The notes: a model not told the origin generated them from the letters alone. 64,000 nucleotides of DNA from an uncultured Paracoccaceae bacterium (GCA_947501025.1 CANMUM010000002.1:124001-188000), one strand, 5' to 3'. Counted from the first letter of the stretch, positions 9,886-19,618 are shown. Numbers and translations: made by a program.

Positions 9886-10539
9886 TCAGATTTCATTTAG
9901 AATCTCTGAAATTGATACACTCACTTCGTTCATTTCGGCCAGACCGTCAATGCTTTTTAGCAAGTTATGCGCATAATAATAACCAATCAACGGTGACGTC
10001 TCACGGTAATAAGCCATTAAGCGTGTGCGCAATGATTCTTCGTTATCGTCCGAACGGCGCTTCATTTCCGAATGCCCACATTCATCACAATGTTTTCCAT
10101 CTCCAAGGGGCTTATTCGTGTCGTGATAAACAGCACCACAATTCCCACAAGAGAAACGTCCAGAAATACGCGCCACAAGCGCTTTATCATCAACAGCAAG
10201 TTGAATAACGCTTTCGATTGCACGATTCTTAGACTTCATCAATTCATTCAAGCTATCGGCCTGCACCAAAGTACGCGGATAACCATCAAAAATCACACCG
10301 TTTTGTGTAGCAGGATCATCAAGAGCCTCTGAAATTAAACGCGTCACAATCTCATCAGATACAAGCTCACCACGTTCCATAACGCCCGCAACTTCACGAC
10401 CAAGATCCGTATCGCTCGCCTTTGCCGCGCGCAGCATATCGCCTGTCGACAATTGAACCATTCCACGCTCTTCAACCAGCTTTTTGGCCTGTGTACCTTT
10501 ACCTGCCCCTGGTGGGCCAATCAGAATAATATTTGGCAT
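9886..10539 (-). CDS. adk: Adenylate kinase (zinc-LID type)
   Basis: A 217-residue enzyme catalysing ATP + AMP = 2 ADP. The P-loop GPPGAGKGT is at residues 8-16. The long LID domain carries four cysteines (131, 134, 151, 154; CxxC...CxxC), i.e. a structural zinc site, which many proteobacterial adenylate kinases lack or replace. The ATG overlaps the secY stop (TAATG), the normal coupling in alphaproteobacterial spc operons. Confidence 0.97.
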   Translation of the reverse strand: MPNIILIGPPGAGKGTQAKKLVEERGMVQLSTGDMLRAAKASDTDLGREVAGVMERGELVSDEIVTRLISEALDDPATQNGVIFDGYPRTLVQADSLNELMKSKNRAIESVIQLAVDDKALVARISGRFSCGNCGAVYHDTNKPLGDGKHCDECGHSEMKRRSDDNEESLRTRLMAYYRETSPLIGYYYAHNLLKSIDGLAEMNEVSVSISEILNEI

Positions 10540-11915
10540 TAACGCTTCACCCGTTTCTTAGGTGCACGGCGGCGCGCTTTCGCACGATCCTTGCCACGCA
10601 ATTTCGATTTTTCCAAAAGACCTTCATATTGATAAGCCAAAAGATGCGATTGGATTTGCGACACTGTATCCATTGTCACAGAGACAACGATCAAAAGTGA
10701 CGTACCTTGAAGCACAACTGGAACAGAATAAAGATTCTGCAAAATACTTGGGAACACACATACGATCACAAGATAGATCGAACCCGCTACCAAGACACGC
10801 TTCGTGACATATTCAAGGAACTCGGCTGTGCGCGCACCTGGGCGAATACCGGGCACAAAGCCACCATGTTTCTTCAAATTATCTGCCGCATCATCCGTTT
10901 TGAAAGCCACATTCAAAGTATAGAAATAGGCAAAGAATACAATCAAGAATGCAAAGAGGATATAAAAGCCCGGCTGACCATTACCAAGATAAGCTAAGAT
11001 GGTGCCCATTATACCTGTTTCGCCACCCTCCAATCGCGCAGATGCAAATGTGACGGGAAGCACAAGAACAGATGTCGCAAAAATCGCAGGGATAACGCCC
11101 GCTGGATTAAGCTTGATCGGCAAATGCGAGTTTTCTCCGCCATAGATTTTATTGCCCACTTGGCGGCGCTGATATTGCACAATAACTTTGCGCATCGCAC
11201 GCTCAACAAACACGATGAAAGCGATCAAACCAATGATCAATAGCAAGATCATTAGCATCGGAAGAAAGCCCGTATCATTGCTCGCACTTGCTTCAAAGAA
11301 ACGCGCAATGCCACCTGGAAGATTCGCCACAATGCCAACGAAGATAATCAACGAAACACCGTTACCAATGCCGCGTGCCGTGATTTGCTCACCTAGCCAC
11401 ATCAAGAACATTGTGCCACCAACCCAAGTCACGACAGCCCCAACCTTAAACATCAACCCAGGTTCAACAGCCATGCCTTGGCTCTCCATCACACTTGCCC
11501 ATGCATAGGCTTGGAACAGCGCGAGGATAACGGTGAGGTAACGCGTATATTGGTTGACCTTTTTGCGGCCAGGTTCGCCCTCTTTCTTAAGCGCTTCAAG
11601 TGACGGCATAACCGATGTCAGCAGCTGCATAATAATCGAAGCCGAAATATAAGGCATGATACCAAGTGAGAAAATTGCAGCTTGTTGAAGCGCGCCACCC
11701 GTAAACATGTTGATCATATCACCAAATCCCGCGCCATATTGCGTGAAGAATTCGGATAAACGTGCGCCGTCAATTCCTGGCACTGGAATATATGTCCCTA
11801 AACGGAACACACATAACAAAAGAAATGTGTAGAAAATGCGTTGCTGAAGTTCTTTGGCGCGTCCAAAGTTTGCCCAGCTAATATTTGATGCGAGTTGTTC
11901 AGCAGCAGATGCCAT
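10539..11915 (-). CDS. secY: Protein translocase subunit SecY
   Basis: A 458-residue ten-helix membrane protein forming the Sec channel. Conserved segments include [13 protein letters not shown], the plug/helix region [21 protein letters not shown], and the cytoplasmic arginine-containing loop [11 protein letters not shown]. Located between rplO and adk as expected. Confidence 0.99.
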   Translation of the reverse strand: MASAAEQLASNISWANFGRAKELQQRIFYTFLLLCVFRLGTYIPVPGIDGARLSEFFTQYGAGFGDMINMFTGGALQQAAIFSLGIMPYISASIIMQLLTSVMPSLEALKKEGEPGRKKVNQYTRYLTVILALFQAYAWASVMESQGMAVEPGLMFKVGAVVTWVGGTMFLMWLGEQITARGIGNGVSLIIFVGIVANLPGGIARFFEASASNDTGFLPMLMILLLIIGLIAFIVFVERAMRKVIVQYQRRQVGNKIYGGENSHLPIKLNPAGVIPAIFATSVLVLPVTFASARLEGGETGIMGTILAYLGNGQPGFYILFAFLIVFFAYFYTLNVAFKTDDAADNLKKHGGFVPGIRPGARTAEFLEYVTKRVLVAGSIYLVIVCVFPSILQNLYSVPVVLQGTSLLIVVSVTMDTVSQIQSHLLAYQYEGLLEKSKLRGKDRAKARRRAPKKRVKR

Positions 11916-11998
11916 AATTCATTCCTTTTACACAGTTAAGGGCGAGATAAGTACCCGCCCCCAACTTTTCAATCTGTGTTATCAAAAGTCAGGCGCTA

Positions 11999-12490
11999 TT
12001 ATTCAGCGCTCTTCTCTTCAGACTTCTCAAGTTTTGGCGCAACAGTAATTTTACCGCCAGCTTTTTCAATCGCTTCGATAGCCGCTTTAGAAGCACCGAA
12101 TACGTTGAGGTTAACCTTAGAAGTGATCTCACCTTTGGCAAGAACGCGAATACCGTCCAATTTACGGCGAACCATACCTGATTCAACGAGCGCTTCTGCG
12201 TTGATTTCTTTTTTGATGTCAATTTTCTTCTCATCGATGAATTTCTGCAGTTGACCAAGATTGATCACTGCATATTTCTCTGGGAATGGTCTGTTAAATC
12301 CGCGTTTTGGCAAACGACGGTAAAGTGGCATTTGGCCGCCTTCGTAACCGTTGATCGATACACCTGAGCGTGATTTCTGGCCTTTGATACCGCGGCCACC
12401 TGTTTTACCCATGCCTGAACCCGCACCGCGACCTACGCGTTTACGTGATGGTTTTGCACCTGGATTATCTCTAAGTTCGTTTAATTTCAT
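11999..12490 (-). CDS. rplO: 50S ribosomal protein uL15
   Basis: A 163-residue protein beginning [13 protein letters not shown]. The frame is open further upstream, but the ATG at 12490 has an AGGAG site and matches the family start. It is now the first gene of its transcription unit, because rpmD, normally just upstream, is separated by 1.1 kb containing an opposite-strand gene. Confidence 0.98.
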   Translation of the reverse strand: MKLNELRDNPGAKPSRKRVGRGAGSGMGKTGGRGIKGQKSRSGVSINGYEGGQMPLYRRLPKRGFNRPFPEKYAVINLGQLQKFIDEKKIDIKKEINAEALVESGMVRRKLDGIRVLAKGEITSKVNLNVFGASKAAIEAIEKAGGKITVAPKLEKSEEKSAE

Positions 12491-12580
12491 GACGCTTCTC
12501 CTTTGTCGGAATACTCTCTTTGCGTCTAACGAGAGCAACACGACCTATATTGACATTATTAATGGAATCTCCACTGACGC

Positions 12581-12609
12581 TCGATAGCGAATTCATCGCT
12601 TATTGGCAA
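12581..12609 (-). promoter_or_regulatory. Candidate promoter for rplO-secY-...-rplQ
   Basis: Read on the - strand: TTGCCA, 17 bp, TATCGA, about 90 nt upstream of rplO. The -35 is good, the -10 weak. A promoter is required here because the genes upstream are terminated at 13536-13563 and the next gene runs the other way. Confidence 0.35.
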
Positions 12610-12645
12610 GGGTCTTGATAACATTATCCGCGTAAATACACACCA

Positions 12646-12674
12646 TTTACATAAATCATAAACTCAAATAGATT
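12646..12674 (+). promoter_or_regulatory. Candidate promoter for the desaturase-like gene
   Basis: TTTACA, 17 bp, TAGATT, ending 29 bp before the ATG at 12704. It is divergent from the candidate rplO promoter in the same 213-bp gap. Confidence 0.4.
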
Positions 12675-12703
12675 GCACAATGTCTTTATGAGTAGGGAAA
12701 TAT

Positions 12704-13519
12704 ATGACAAAAGCCAATATCATCACAGAAAAACCGCCCACAAGCATTGAGTGGCGGGATTTGGCCACAACGCGCCCCTATCAATTTCTTATTGAGCTTT
12801 CCTTAGCATTCCCATGGTTAATCCTGTCATGGTGGTTATATGCGGGCAAATTATGGTTACTGGGACCCATTGCGAGCTTCATGTTCTTTTTGTGCTGCTT
12901 AAGGTTAAACCATGAAGCAATGCATAATAATTTGGGTCTTTCTCGGCGATGGGATAGTGTCATTTTACATGGTTTAAGCGCGATAATGCTTGGCTCGAAT
13001 CATGCTGATACATTTTGCCATCTTCAACATCACAAATCGCCCTTAAGTGATGATGATCATGAAGGGCACTGCGCCCATATGAGCTTCTGGCAAGTCATCG
13101 CATACGGGCCACGTTTTCCAATAGAACTCAATAGAGCGGCATGGGCAAATGGCAGCCAGTTTTGGCGCCGTCGTATTGCTATCGATTGGATAGCCGTGGC
13201 ATTGTTCATCTTGCTATGCCTGTGGTTAGAACAAACATTTTTATTGTTTCACTTGGGTGCAATGTTATGTGGTCAATGCACGGTAGCGTTTTTTGCCGTT
13301 TGGATCACGCATCAAGGCACCGAGCATTCAGGTATAGCTGGCCGCAGTCAACGCGGCACATTTGCATGGATTGCCTACCATATGTTTTATCATCGCGAAC
13401 ACCACCTCTTCCCCAAAGTGCCCGTTAGCAACCTACCAAAACTGGCACGTAGATTGGATCAAGATGTTGAAGGTTATAGAGAAGCATCATTGCCGGTCAT
13501 TGGATCGAAACGCAAATAA
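12704..13519 (+). CDS. Membrane fatty-acid-desaturase-like di-iron enzyme
   Basis: A 271-residue integral membrane protein with the three histidine boxes of type 1 desaturases and hydroxylases: HEAMH (70-74), HLQHH (106-110) and HREHH (230-234), plus H203 and H208 between the later helices. Hydrophobic stretches at about 27-65 and 160-200 frame a membrane four-helix core. The family uses O2 and a di-iron centre to desaturate or hydroxylate acyl chains or carotenoids; the substrate is not decidable. The tail after the last box (LFPKVPVSNLPKLARRLD) resembles lipid desaturases. It lies on the + strand inside the otherwise - strand ribosomal operon. An AGGG site precedes the ATG. Confidence 0.85.
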   Translation: MTKANIITEKPPTSIEWRDLATTRPYQFLIELSLAFPWLILSWWLYAGKLWLLGPIASFMFFLCCLRLNHEAMHNNLGLSRRWDSVILHGLSAIMLGSNHADTFCHLQHHKSPLSDDDHEGHCAHMSFWQVIAYGPRFPIELNRAAWANGSQFWRRRIAIDWIAVALFILLCLWLEQTFLLFHLGAMLCGQCTVAFFAVWITHQGTEHSGIAGRSQRGTFAWIAYHMFYHREHHLFPKVPVSNLPKLARRLDQDVEGYREASLPVIGSKRK

Positions 13520-13535
13520 ATAAGGAACACTCCAA

Positions 13536-13563
13536 TTAAAAAACGCCCACATAAATGCGGGCG
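13536..13563 (-). terminator. Rho-independent terminator after rpmD
   Basis: On the - strand a CGCCC / GGGCG core stem with a six-base loop is followed by TTTTTTAAT, starting 26 bp past the rpmD stop. It separates rpmC-rpmD from rplO-rplQ transcription. The + strand side lacks a U run, so it probably does not stop the desaturase mRNA efficiently. Confidence 0.85.
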
Positions 13564-13589
13564 CTCTAAAATCTCGATTTAAAAAAGAA

Positions 13590-13778
13590 TTACTTCTCTT
13601 CGACAATTTTCACCATATGTGAAACCTTGTTGATCATGCCACGTACTGAAGGCGTATCTTCAAGAACACGTGTTTTGTGCATTTTGTTCAAGCCAAGTCC
13701 AACCAATGTCGCGCGCTGATCTGCTGGGCGACGAAGCGGTGAACCGATTTGCTTTACTGTAATCGTTTTCTTAGCCAT
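13590..13778 (-). CDS. rpmD: 50S ribosomal protein uL30
   Basis: A 62-residue protein with the L30 pattern [15 protein letters not shown] and [14 protein letters not shown]. It directly follows rpsE. A terminator rather than rplO follows it. Confidence 0.97.
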   Translation of the reverse strand: MAKKTITVKQIGSPLRRPADQRATLVGLGLNKMHKTRVLEDTPSVRGMINKVSHMVKIVEEK

Positions 13779-13781
13779 GTC

Positions 13782-14360
13782 TTATGCCTCCGCGTTTTCA
13801 GTAGGGGCTTCAGCCGCAGGTGCTTCTGCTTCTTCAGCAGTTTTGCCCATGATTTCAGCAACTTTCTTACCACGACGTTGAGCAACCAAACGTGGGCTTG
13901 CAGCTTTTTGCAGGCCTTCGAATGTCGCACGAACCATGTTATAAGGGTTTTGCGAACCAATTGATTTCGCAACGATGTCTTGAATGCCAAGCATCTCAAA
14001 AACCGCACGCATCGGACCACCTGCGATGATACCAGTACCCGCAGGTGCTGTGCGCATCACAACTTTACCAGCACCGTGGCGACCATTCATGTCGTGGTGC
14101 AATGTGCGACCTTCACGTAGAGGTACGCGGATCATTTTACGGCGTGCAGCTTCAGTTGCTTTGCGAACGGCTTCTGGAACCTCTTTCGCTTTACCTTTAC
14201 CAAAACCAATGCGGCCTTTTTGGTCACCCACAACAACAAGTGCTGCAAAACCAAAGCGCTTACCACCTTTAACGGTTTTTGATACGCGGTTAATAGCGAC
14301 CAAACGATCTGCAAATTCTGGGGCTTCATCGCGACCCCTACGGTTATCTTCTCGTGCCAT
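13782..14360 (-). CDS. rpsE: 30S ribosomal protein uS5
   Basis: A 192-residue protein with [18 protein letters not shown] and the [13 protein letters not shown] segment. The C-terminal tail is Ala/Glu-rich and about 20 residues longer than in E. coli, as in many alphaproteobacteria. Confidence 0.99.
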   Translation of the reverse strand: MAREDNRRGRDEAPEFADRLVAINRVSKTVKGGKRFGFAALVVVGDQKGRIGFGKGKAKEVPEAVRKATEAARRKMIRVPLREGRTLHHDMNGRHGAGKVVMRTAPAGTGIIAGGPMRAVFEMLGIQDIVAKSIGSQNPYNMVRATFEGLQKAASPRLVAQRRGKKVAEIMGKTAEEAEAPAAEAPTENAEA

Positions 14361-14468
14361 ATTGGCCTCCGATTTTAAGTGGGGCGCACCCCGTTAATCC
14401 AATCCAAGTGAACAATATTGCTCCCGGATCATCGAGATGGGCACCCATTATAGGCACCCATCTACAGT

Positions 14469-14831
14469 TTAGAATTTTAAGCCGCCTTCACGCGCTGCTT
14501 CAGCCAAGGCCTTCACCTTGCCGTGATACACAAAACCGCCACGATCGAAATATACATCTTCGATACCAGCTTTTTTTGCACGCTTTGCCAAACCTTCGCC
14601 GATTTTCTTGGCAGCATCGATATTGTTTTTACCAACAACACCAAACTCTTTTTCCAAGCTTGAAGCCGACGCAACAGTTACGCCTTTCAAGTCATCGATG
14701 ATTTGCGCCGAAATATTTTTCGACGAGCGGTGAACGCATAGACGTAGACGGCTACCATCTGCGACACGGCGCAATTGGTTCCGTACACGGCCACGGCGTC
14801 TTTCAAACAATCGTAATTTCTTGTTCGCCAT
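14469..14831 (-). CDS. rplR: 50S ribosomal protein uL18
   Basis: A 120-residue 5S-rRNA-binding protein ([20 protein letters not shown]). The frame extends 47 codons upstream into rplF, but the ATG at 14831 matches the family. Confidence 0.98.
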   Translation of the reverse strand: MANKKLRLFERRRGRVRNQLRRVADGSRLRLCVHRSSKNISAQIIDDLKGVTVASASSLEKEFGVVGKNNIDAAKKIGEGLAKRAKKAGIEDVYFDRGGFVYHGKVKALAEAAREGGLKF

Positions 14832-14844
14832 TTTTTCGCGTCCT

Positions 14845-15378
14845 CTACTTTTTCTTGCCTTCTTTACGGAAGATATACTCGCCAACGTATTTGATACCTT
14901 TGCCTTTATAAGGCTCTGGTTTACGCCAAGCGCGAATTTCCGCAGCGACTTGTCCAACTTGGGCTTGATCAATACCCTCTACAGTGATTTCAGTTTGCTT
15001 AGGAGCCGTAACTGTAACGCCTGCAGGAATTTGATAATCCACATCATGTGAGTAACCGAGCGCAAGCTTCAAGACATTGCCTTGAACAGACGCACGATAA
15101 CCAACACCTGAGATTTCAAGCTCTTTTTTGAAACCTGTTGTCACACCCGTCACCAAATTGGCGATTTGTGTACGTGTCATGCCCCATTGCTGGCGCGCAC
15201 GTTTCGAGGTTCCGCGAGGTGTAACTGTAACCGCGCCGTCTTCCATTGCGATTGTTACATCATCTGTTGCCGTGAAGCTACGTGTGCCCTTTGGGCCCTT
15301 CACTTCAACAGTTTGTCCTTTGATCTCAGCCGTAACGCCTGACACCAATTCGACGGGTTTTTTACCAATACGAGACAT
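14845..15378 (-). CDS. rplF: 50S ribosomal protein uL6
   Basis: A 177-residue protein with the signature [15 protein letters not shown] and the C-terminal [17 protein letters not shown] motif. Confidence 0.99.
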   Translation of the reverse strand: MSRIGKKPVELVSGVTAEIKGQTVEVKGPKGTRSFTATDDVTIAMEDGAVTVTPRGTSKRARQQWGMTRTQIANLVTGVTTGFKKELEISGVGYRASVQGNVLKLALGYSHDVDYQIPAGVTVTAPKQTEITVEGIDQAQVGQVAAEIRAWRKPEPYKGKGIKYVGEYIFRKEGKKK

Positions 15379-15387
15379 ACTAACCCC

Positions 15388-15786
15388 CTAGAACAATGTG
15401 CACAGAATTTCGCCGCCAACATTCTGGCTACGAGCTTGTGCATCTGTCATCACGCCTTTTGATGTCGAAATAATCGCAACACCCAAGCCCTGACGAACGT
15501 TTGGAAGATCTTTGCTGTTTGAATAAACGCGACGACCAGGCTTAGAAACGCGCTTCATTTCGCGGATCACTGGTTCACCATCGAAATATTTCAATTCAAC
15601 AACGAGGTTTTTGTGGCCATTGGCATCATCTTGAGTTTCATACCCACGAATATAACCTTCGGCCTTCATAACATCCAATACCCAAGCCAAAAGCTTTGTG
15701 GTCGGCATGCTCACTTGTGATTTGCCACGCATTTGTGCGTTGCGAATACGAGCTAGCATGTCGGAAATAGGATCACTAATAAACAT
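15388..15786 (-). CDS. rpsH: 30S ribosomal protein uS8
   Basis: A 132-residue protein beginning [18 protein letters not shown] and ending with the conserved GGEILCTLF. Confidence 0.99.
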   Translation of the reverse strand: MFISDPISDMLARIRNAQMRGKSQVSMPTTKLLAWVLDVMKAEGYIRGYETQDDANGHKNLVVELKYFDGEPVIREMKRVSKPGRRVYSNSKDLPNVRQGLGVAIISTSKGVMTDAQARSQNVGGEILCTLF

Positions 15787-15798
15787 GTGTTCTCTCCC

Positions 15799-16104
15799 TT
15801 ACCAGCTTGACTTGACCATGCCCGGAATTTGACCTGAAGAAGCCAAATCACGAAGCGCGATACGAGACATTTTGAGTTTACGATAATATGATTTCGGACG
15901 ACCCGTAATCAAACAGCGGCTGTGCAAACGTGTTGCAGAAGAGTCGCGTGGAAGTTCCGCCAATTTCAAAGTCGCATTGAAGCGCTCTTCCATTGGTTTT
16001 TCCTTATCGTTGATGATTGCTTTAAGTGCAGCGCGTTTTGAAGCGTATTTTGCAACGAGTGCTTGACGTTTCTTTTCACGTTCTACCATTGATACTTTAG
16101 CCAT
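15799..16104 (-). CDS. rpsN: 30S ribosomal protein uS14
   Basis: A 101-residue zinc-free (C-minus) form: it lacks the CxxC pairs and has the [19 protein letters not shown] motif. Confidence 0.99.
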   Translation of the reverse strand: MAKVSMVEREKKRQALVAKYASKRAALKAIINDKEKPMEERFNATLKLAELPRDSSATRLHSRCLITGRPKSYYRKLKMSRIALRDLASSGQIPGMVKSSW

Positions 16105-16119
16105 TAATTCTCCCTCCCG

Positions 16120-16671
16120 CTATGCTTGGAACGGCATGTTGAAAGCTTTGAGCATTGCTCGGCCTTCATCATCCGTCTTTGCGGTGGTTACCATGATGAT
16201 ATCCATACCCCAGTTTTGATCAACCTTATCAAAGTTAATTTCTGGAAATACGATATGCTCTTTAAGACCCATTGCGTAGTTACCACGACCATCGAAGCTT
16301 TTCGATGATACGCCGCGGAAGTCACGAATACGAGGCATTGCGATATTGATCAAGCGATCTAAAAAGTCGTACATTTGAGCGCCGCGCAGTGTAACTTTTG
16401 CACCAAGTGGCATATCTTCACGAACTTTAAATCCAGCAATAGATTTTTTCGCTTTTGTAATCACTGGTCGCTGACCCGCAATCAAACCCAAATCTTCTAC
16501 AGCTGTTTTGATCTTTTTGCTATCGGCAACGGCTTCGCCGACACCCATATTCAACACAATTTTCTCCAAACGTGGAACCATCATGTCATTTTTATAACCG
16601 AACTGTTCTTTAAGAGCAGGACGAACCGCGTCATTATAGACGCTTTGCATACGTGGGATATAATCAGCCAT
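16120..16671 (-). CDS. rplE: 50S ribosomal protein uL5
   Basis: A 183-residue 5S-binding protein with [16 protein letters not shown] and [12 protein letters not shown]. It overlaps rplX by 8 bp. Confidence 0.99.
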   Translation of the reverse strand: MADYIPRMQSVYNDAVRPALKEQFGYKNDMMVPRLEKIVLNMGVGEAVADSKKIKTAVEDLGLIAGQRPVITKAKKSIAGFKVREDMPLGAKVTLRGAQMYDFLDRLINIAMPRIRDFRGVSSKSFDGRGNYAMGLKEHIVFPEINFDKVDQNWGMDIIMVTTAKTDDEGRAMLKAFNMPFQA

Positions 16672-16978
16672 CGATCACAGCTCCTGATTTTTTGGCGAAG
16701 CGCACTTTCTTGTCGCCTTCCATTTTAAAACCAACGCGCGTTGCGCCACCATCTTTTGGATCAACGATTGCCAAATTGCTCAATTGAATAGGAGCAGCTT
16801 TAGAAATACGTCCGCCTTCATTGCCTTGGCTTGCTGCAGTGTGACGCACAACTGTGTTCACGCCCTCAACAACCGCACGGCCTTCTTTAGGCATCATAAG
16901 AGTGATCACACCCTCTTTGCCCTTATCACGACCAGCAATCACGACAACCTTGTCACCTTTACGAAGTTTAGCAGCCAT
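16664..16978 (-). CDS. rplX: 50S ribosomal protein uL24
   Basis: A 104-residue assembly-initiator protein with the KOW motif [20 protein letters not shown]. The ATG overlaps the rplN stop (TAATG). Confidence 0.99.
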   Translation of the reverse strand: MAAKLRKGDKVVVIAGRDKGKEGVITLMMPKEGRAVVEGVNTVVRHTAASQGNEGGRISKAAPIQLSNLAIVDPKDGGATRVGFKMEGDKKVRFAKKSGAVIDG

Positions 16979-17346
16979 TATAGCACCTCCGGAGCAAGTG
17001 AAACGATTTTCATGTAGTTTTTAGCGCGCAATTCGCGAACAACTGGCCCAAAAATACGTGTGCCCAAAGGTTCACCCGAATTGTTGAGAATAACTGCTGC
17101 ATTGCCATCAAAACGAATTGATGTGCCATCCTCGCGATGGACTTCTTTTGCCGTACGTACGATGACAGCTTTCCGAACTTCGCCTTTTTTTACGCGACCT
17201 TTCGGTGTTGCCTCTTTTACAGAAACGACGATGACGTCACCCACGCTCGCATATTTGCGATGTGAGCCGCCTAAAACCTTGATGCACTGAACTCGGCGAG
17301 CGCCTGAGTTATCAGCAACATCCAGATTTGATTGCATCTGGATCAT
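16978..17346 (-). CDS. rplN: 50S ribosomal protein uL14
   Basis: A 122-residue protein beginning [18 protein letters not shown], with [17 protein letters not shown] near the end. Confidence 0.99.
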   Translation of the reverse strand: MIQMQSNLDVADNSGARRVQCIKVLGGSHRKYASVGDVIVVSVKEATPKGRVKKGEVRKAVIVRTAKEVHREDGTSIRFDGNAAVILNNSGEPLGTRIFGPVVRELRAKNYMKIVSLAPEVL

Positions 17347-17397
17347 TTTAGCCTCCGACCTGCAGGACCACCCTGCGGTTTCGTTAAAGTTAGTTGA

Positions 17398-17628
17398 TTA
17401 GCCTTCTAAAGCTATCCAACGTTTCGTCTTCGAAATTGGTGCGCATTCCTGAATGGATACGGTATCACCAACTTTGAATTGGTTTTTCGGGTCATGTGCC
17501 CGATATTTCTTCGTTGAACGAACAGTCTTTTTCATAACTGGATGCGTAAAGCGGCGTTCAACCAATACTGTAATTGTTTCAGCGTTTTGATCGCTAGTCA
17601 CTGTGCCTTGTAGGATACGACGTGGCAT
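17398..17628 (-). CDS. rpsQ: 30S ribosomal protein uS17
   Basis: A 76-residue protein with [19 protein letters not shown] and the [21 protein letters not shown] region. Confidence 0.98.
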   Translation of the reverse strand: MPRRILQGTVTSDQNAETITVLVERRFTHPVMKKTVRSTKKYRAHDPKNQFKVGDTVSIQECAPISKTKRWIALEG

Positions 17629-17638
17629 ATTTCTCTCC

Positions 17639-17839
17639 TTAGTTCGCTGCTGTAGCAGTTTTTTGGTTAAGGACAGTCATGACGCGTGCAACGTCACGGC
17701 GAATTTGGCGAAAACGTGATGTGTTTTCCATTTGTCCAGTCGCAGCTTGGAAACGGAGGTTAAACGCCTCTTTCTTCAAGCTTGAGAGAACATCGCGCAA
17801 TTCTTCAGGCGATTTTTCGTTAAGTTCTTTAGCAGTCAT
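17639..17839 (-). CDS. rpmC: 50S ribosomal protein uL29
   Basis: A 66-residue protein ([22 protein letters not shown] and [13 protein letters not shown]). It is the first gene of this half-cluster: rplP, rpsC and the other S10 genes that normally precede it are absent from the next kilobases. Confidence 0.97.
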   Translation of the reverse strand: MTAKELNEKSPEELRDVLSSLKKEAFNLRFQAATGQMENTSRFRQIRRDVARVMTVLNQKTATAAN

Positions 17840-17913
17840 TTCTATACCTTTTCATAACATTGGAGAGCCCCAAATGGTCACCCTGATTCCAATGGATGGA
17901 TTGATGAGTGCTT

Positions 17914-17942
17914 CCTATAGTGCGGTTATCTCAATTTAGCAA
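17914..17942 (-). promoter_or_regulatory. Candidate promoter of the rpmC-rpmD unit
   Basis: On the - strand: TTGCTA, 17 bp, TATAGG, about 75 nt upstream of rpmC. Spacing is ideal and both hexamers match four of six consensus bases. A promoter is needed because the usual S10 promoter region is missing. Confidence 0.45.
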
Positions 17943-18100
17943 GGGGGTATCGGCCATAAATGACTCTTTGCACAAACTGCAGCCTAAACGGTGTCACCCC
18001 GCGCAAACTCGGCCATATATTATATCAGTTTATGGATAAACCCGTCGCTAATTCCAGCCCCGCCGACGGTGAAGTCTCTCAAAAAAAGCTCAAAGCCGCA

Positions 18101-18170
18101 TCTTAACGTGCATCCCAAGCTCGACCGAGGATGATCTGAATCTTAATATACAGCCCAAGCCCGACCGAGG
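18101..18170. repeat. Imperfect 30-bp direct repeat, 40-bp period
   Basis: Two copies at 18101-18130 and 18141-18170. Both begin TCTTAA and end CCCAAGCYCGACCGAGG, with differences mainly in the middle. Two copies only, so not a CRISPR or VNTR. Confidence 0.65.
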
Positions 18171-18346
18171 GCAAAGCGTAGCGCCGCCCAGCAATTTATT
18201 CTTCAGCGGGGCGGTCGGGCGCTAATGCTATACTGCACATGACGAAAATCCAGTTCATAAAACTTATTTGGATACAGCATATCATTAGTATAACATTCTT
18301 GTTTCCAGATAGATATCATTCTATCCTCTATAAAAAGGGGATGATC

Positions 18347-19120
18347 ATGAAGAAATGGGTTAAGTACATTGCAATATGGGCAGTGGCGGTCATTTTTATG
18401 TTCGGTCAAGATATAAAAACTTATAACGACAATAGGTTGGAATATAAATCATTGCGAAATGATGTCTGCACATTAATGGTCTCTAAAAAACTTCTTCATC
18501 AGGAGGCTCTAGAAAGTTGCAAACAATTTCCATCGACATATAGAAACGGTGTCACAGCAGCAGCTATAGTTGAATTACCTCGTATTCGTTCACAGATTCA
18601 AGAAGAGATCCAAAGTTTGAATAGTGAGCATATACAACTAGACACGTCAAAATTTGTAAATATATCTTTTGAAGATTTTTGGAGCAAGGCAATGGAAACA
18701 CAAGCTGTTTCCCCATCGGCGCCTTCTGAATATTATGTTTTTGATGTGTCTTGGTTGATGCTCACAGGCTATGGGCAACTGCGCGCCGAAAAAGAGCCAG
18801 AATTGCCAAAAATCAAAGGACAGACAGGGGTAGCACTTGATATTTCTCCCAATATACGTGGTGGAATATCTAGCCTATTGCGAAACCTATGCTCACGTGA
18901 ATATGCTATTTTCATGCAGTGCAGTGGGACTATTTATGTGCAAGCTGATCATAATACCATATTCAAACGTTATGTCGTTCAAGCTATAAATCTAGAACCC
19001 ATTTCAGATCAACATATCATACAAAATTATATAGATTATTTCCTACAAGATTCTGAAGGCACAAGCACTGGTCTTAAGAATGGGTATATGAAAAGATTTC
19101 TAGAACGCCATTCCGATTGA
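18347..19120 (+). CDS. Membrane-anchored protein of unknown function
   Basis: A 257-residue protein with one N-terminal hydrophobic segment (about residues 4-20, a signal anchor or uncleaved signal) followed by a mostly hydrophilic region that should lie in the periplasm. Five cysteines (C31, C48 and three near residues 188-203) could form disulfides. I recognise no domain. The start at 18347 is chosen for its AAGGGG site; ATGs at 18341 and 18239 are in frame. It stands alone on the + strand beside the ribosomal breakpoint. Its codon and base use look more AT-rich than the ribosomal genes, which fits an accessory gene. Confidence 0.7.
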   Translation: MKKWVKYIAIWAVAVIFMFGQDIKTYNDNRLEYKSLRNDVCTLMVSKKLLHQEALESCKQFPSTYRNGVTAAAIVELPRIRSQIQEEIQSLNSEHIQLDTSKFVNISFEDFWSKAMETQAVSPSAPSEYYVFDVSWLMLTGYGQLRAEKEPELPKIKGQTGVALDISPNIRGGISSLLRNLCSREYAIFMQCSGTIYVQADHNTIFKRYVVQAINLEPISDQHIIQNYIDYFLQDSEGTSTGLKNGYMKRFLERHSD

Positions 19121-19309
19121 TACACTGTTAACATGCGGTGCGGATCTATCTAATAAGTGAACCAACACAAACGCAAACATTTTTGATAGCATGCACTACT
19201 CTTGGTGAACTGAAAAGGGTAACGCAGCCTATCATATTTGTTAGATTAGGCAAACGTTGCTCATTACCTAAACATTGTAAATGTTACATTTTCTTCTCAC
19301 AAATCCATA

Positions 19310-19618
19310 TCACGGCTCATGATAATCCCCACCTTGGCCAGTTTCAAATATCCCGCCAAAATTGCGCGGACATAACATTGCGCGGACATAACTCTGCCAA
19401 TTTGACCCGAGTTTTTTGAACTCTCGCACCATCGCCTTATCGAGATACATCGTCACCTTCTCGCGATAAGGTTGCTTGGGCACAAAATCCCCAATCCGAA
19501 GCCATTCATCAGGCAGCATCACCACATTATTTTCGATGATCAGATTATCAACCTCCTCCATCATCTTGGTGAAAGCCATCATTTCTCGCTTTTTCTGAGC
19601 GGCCGATTTTTGTGGCAT
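19310..19618 (-). CDS. BrnA-like ribbon-helix-helix protein (orphan antitoxin candidate)
   Basis: A 102-residue protein. Residues about 53-83 (EKVTMYLDKAMVREFKKLG followed by SNWQSYVRAML) match the ribbon-helix-helix DNA-binding pattern of BrnA-type antitoxins: a beta strand, then two helices with the glycine turn. The longer N-terminus is charged. The ATG at 19618 has an AGGAG site; the frame is open 34 codons upstream without a better start. A BrnT-like toxin would normally sit just upstream, but 19619-19865 has no such gene. It may be a solitary regulator or a decayed toxin-antitoxin pair. Confidence 0.65.
   Translation of the reverse strand: MPQKSAAQKKREMMAFTKMMEEVDNLIIENNVVMLPDEWLRIGDFVPKQPYREKVTMYLDKAMVREFKKLGSNWQSYVRAMLCPRNFGGIFETGQGGDYHEP

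Larger units (their letters stand above)
17840..18346. other. 507-bp gap at the ribosomal-cluster breakpoint
   Basis: Holds the candidate rpmC promoter, a 40-bp-period direct repeat, GC-rich inverted segments (GCCCGACCG near 18160 against CGGTCGGGC near 18220) and one + strand reading frame of 48 codons (17960-18106; MTLCTNCSLNGVTPRKLGHI, with a CxxC). That frame has a GGGGG 13 nt upstream but no recognised homolog, and I do not call it a gene. No remnant of rplP was found. Confidence 0.6.

Noticed and set aside
12704-13519. Beta-carotene ketolase/hydroxylase of a carotenoid cluster
   Set aside because: The histidine boxes alone do not separate these families, no other carotenoid genes are in the window, and the C-terminal region looks more like lipid desaturases.
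17679-17939. 86-residue + strand frame opposite rpmC
   Set aside because: It is antisense to rpmC and its promoter, with composition expected of a shadow frame.
18101-18170. CRISPR or mobile-element terminal repeat
   Set aside because: Two imperfect direct copies only, no transposase and no target-site duplication visible.
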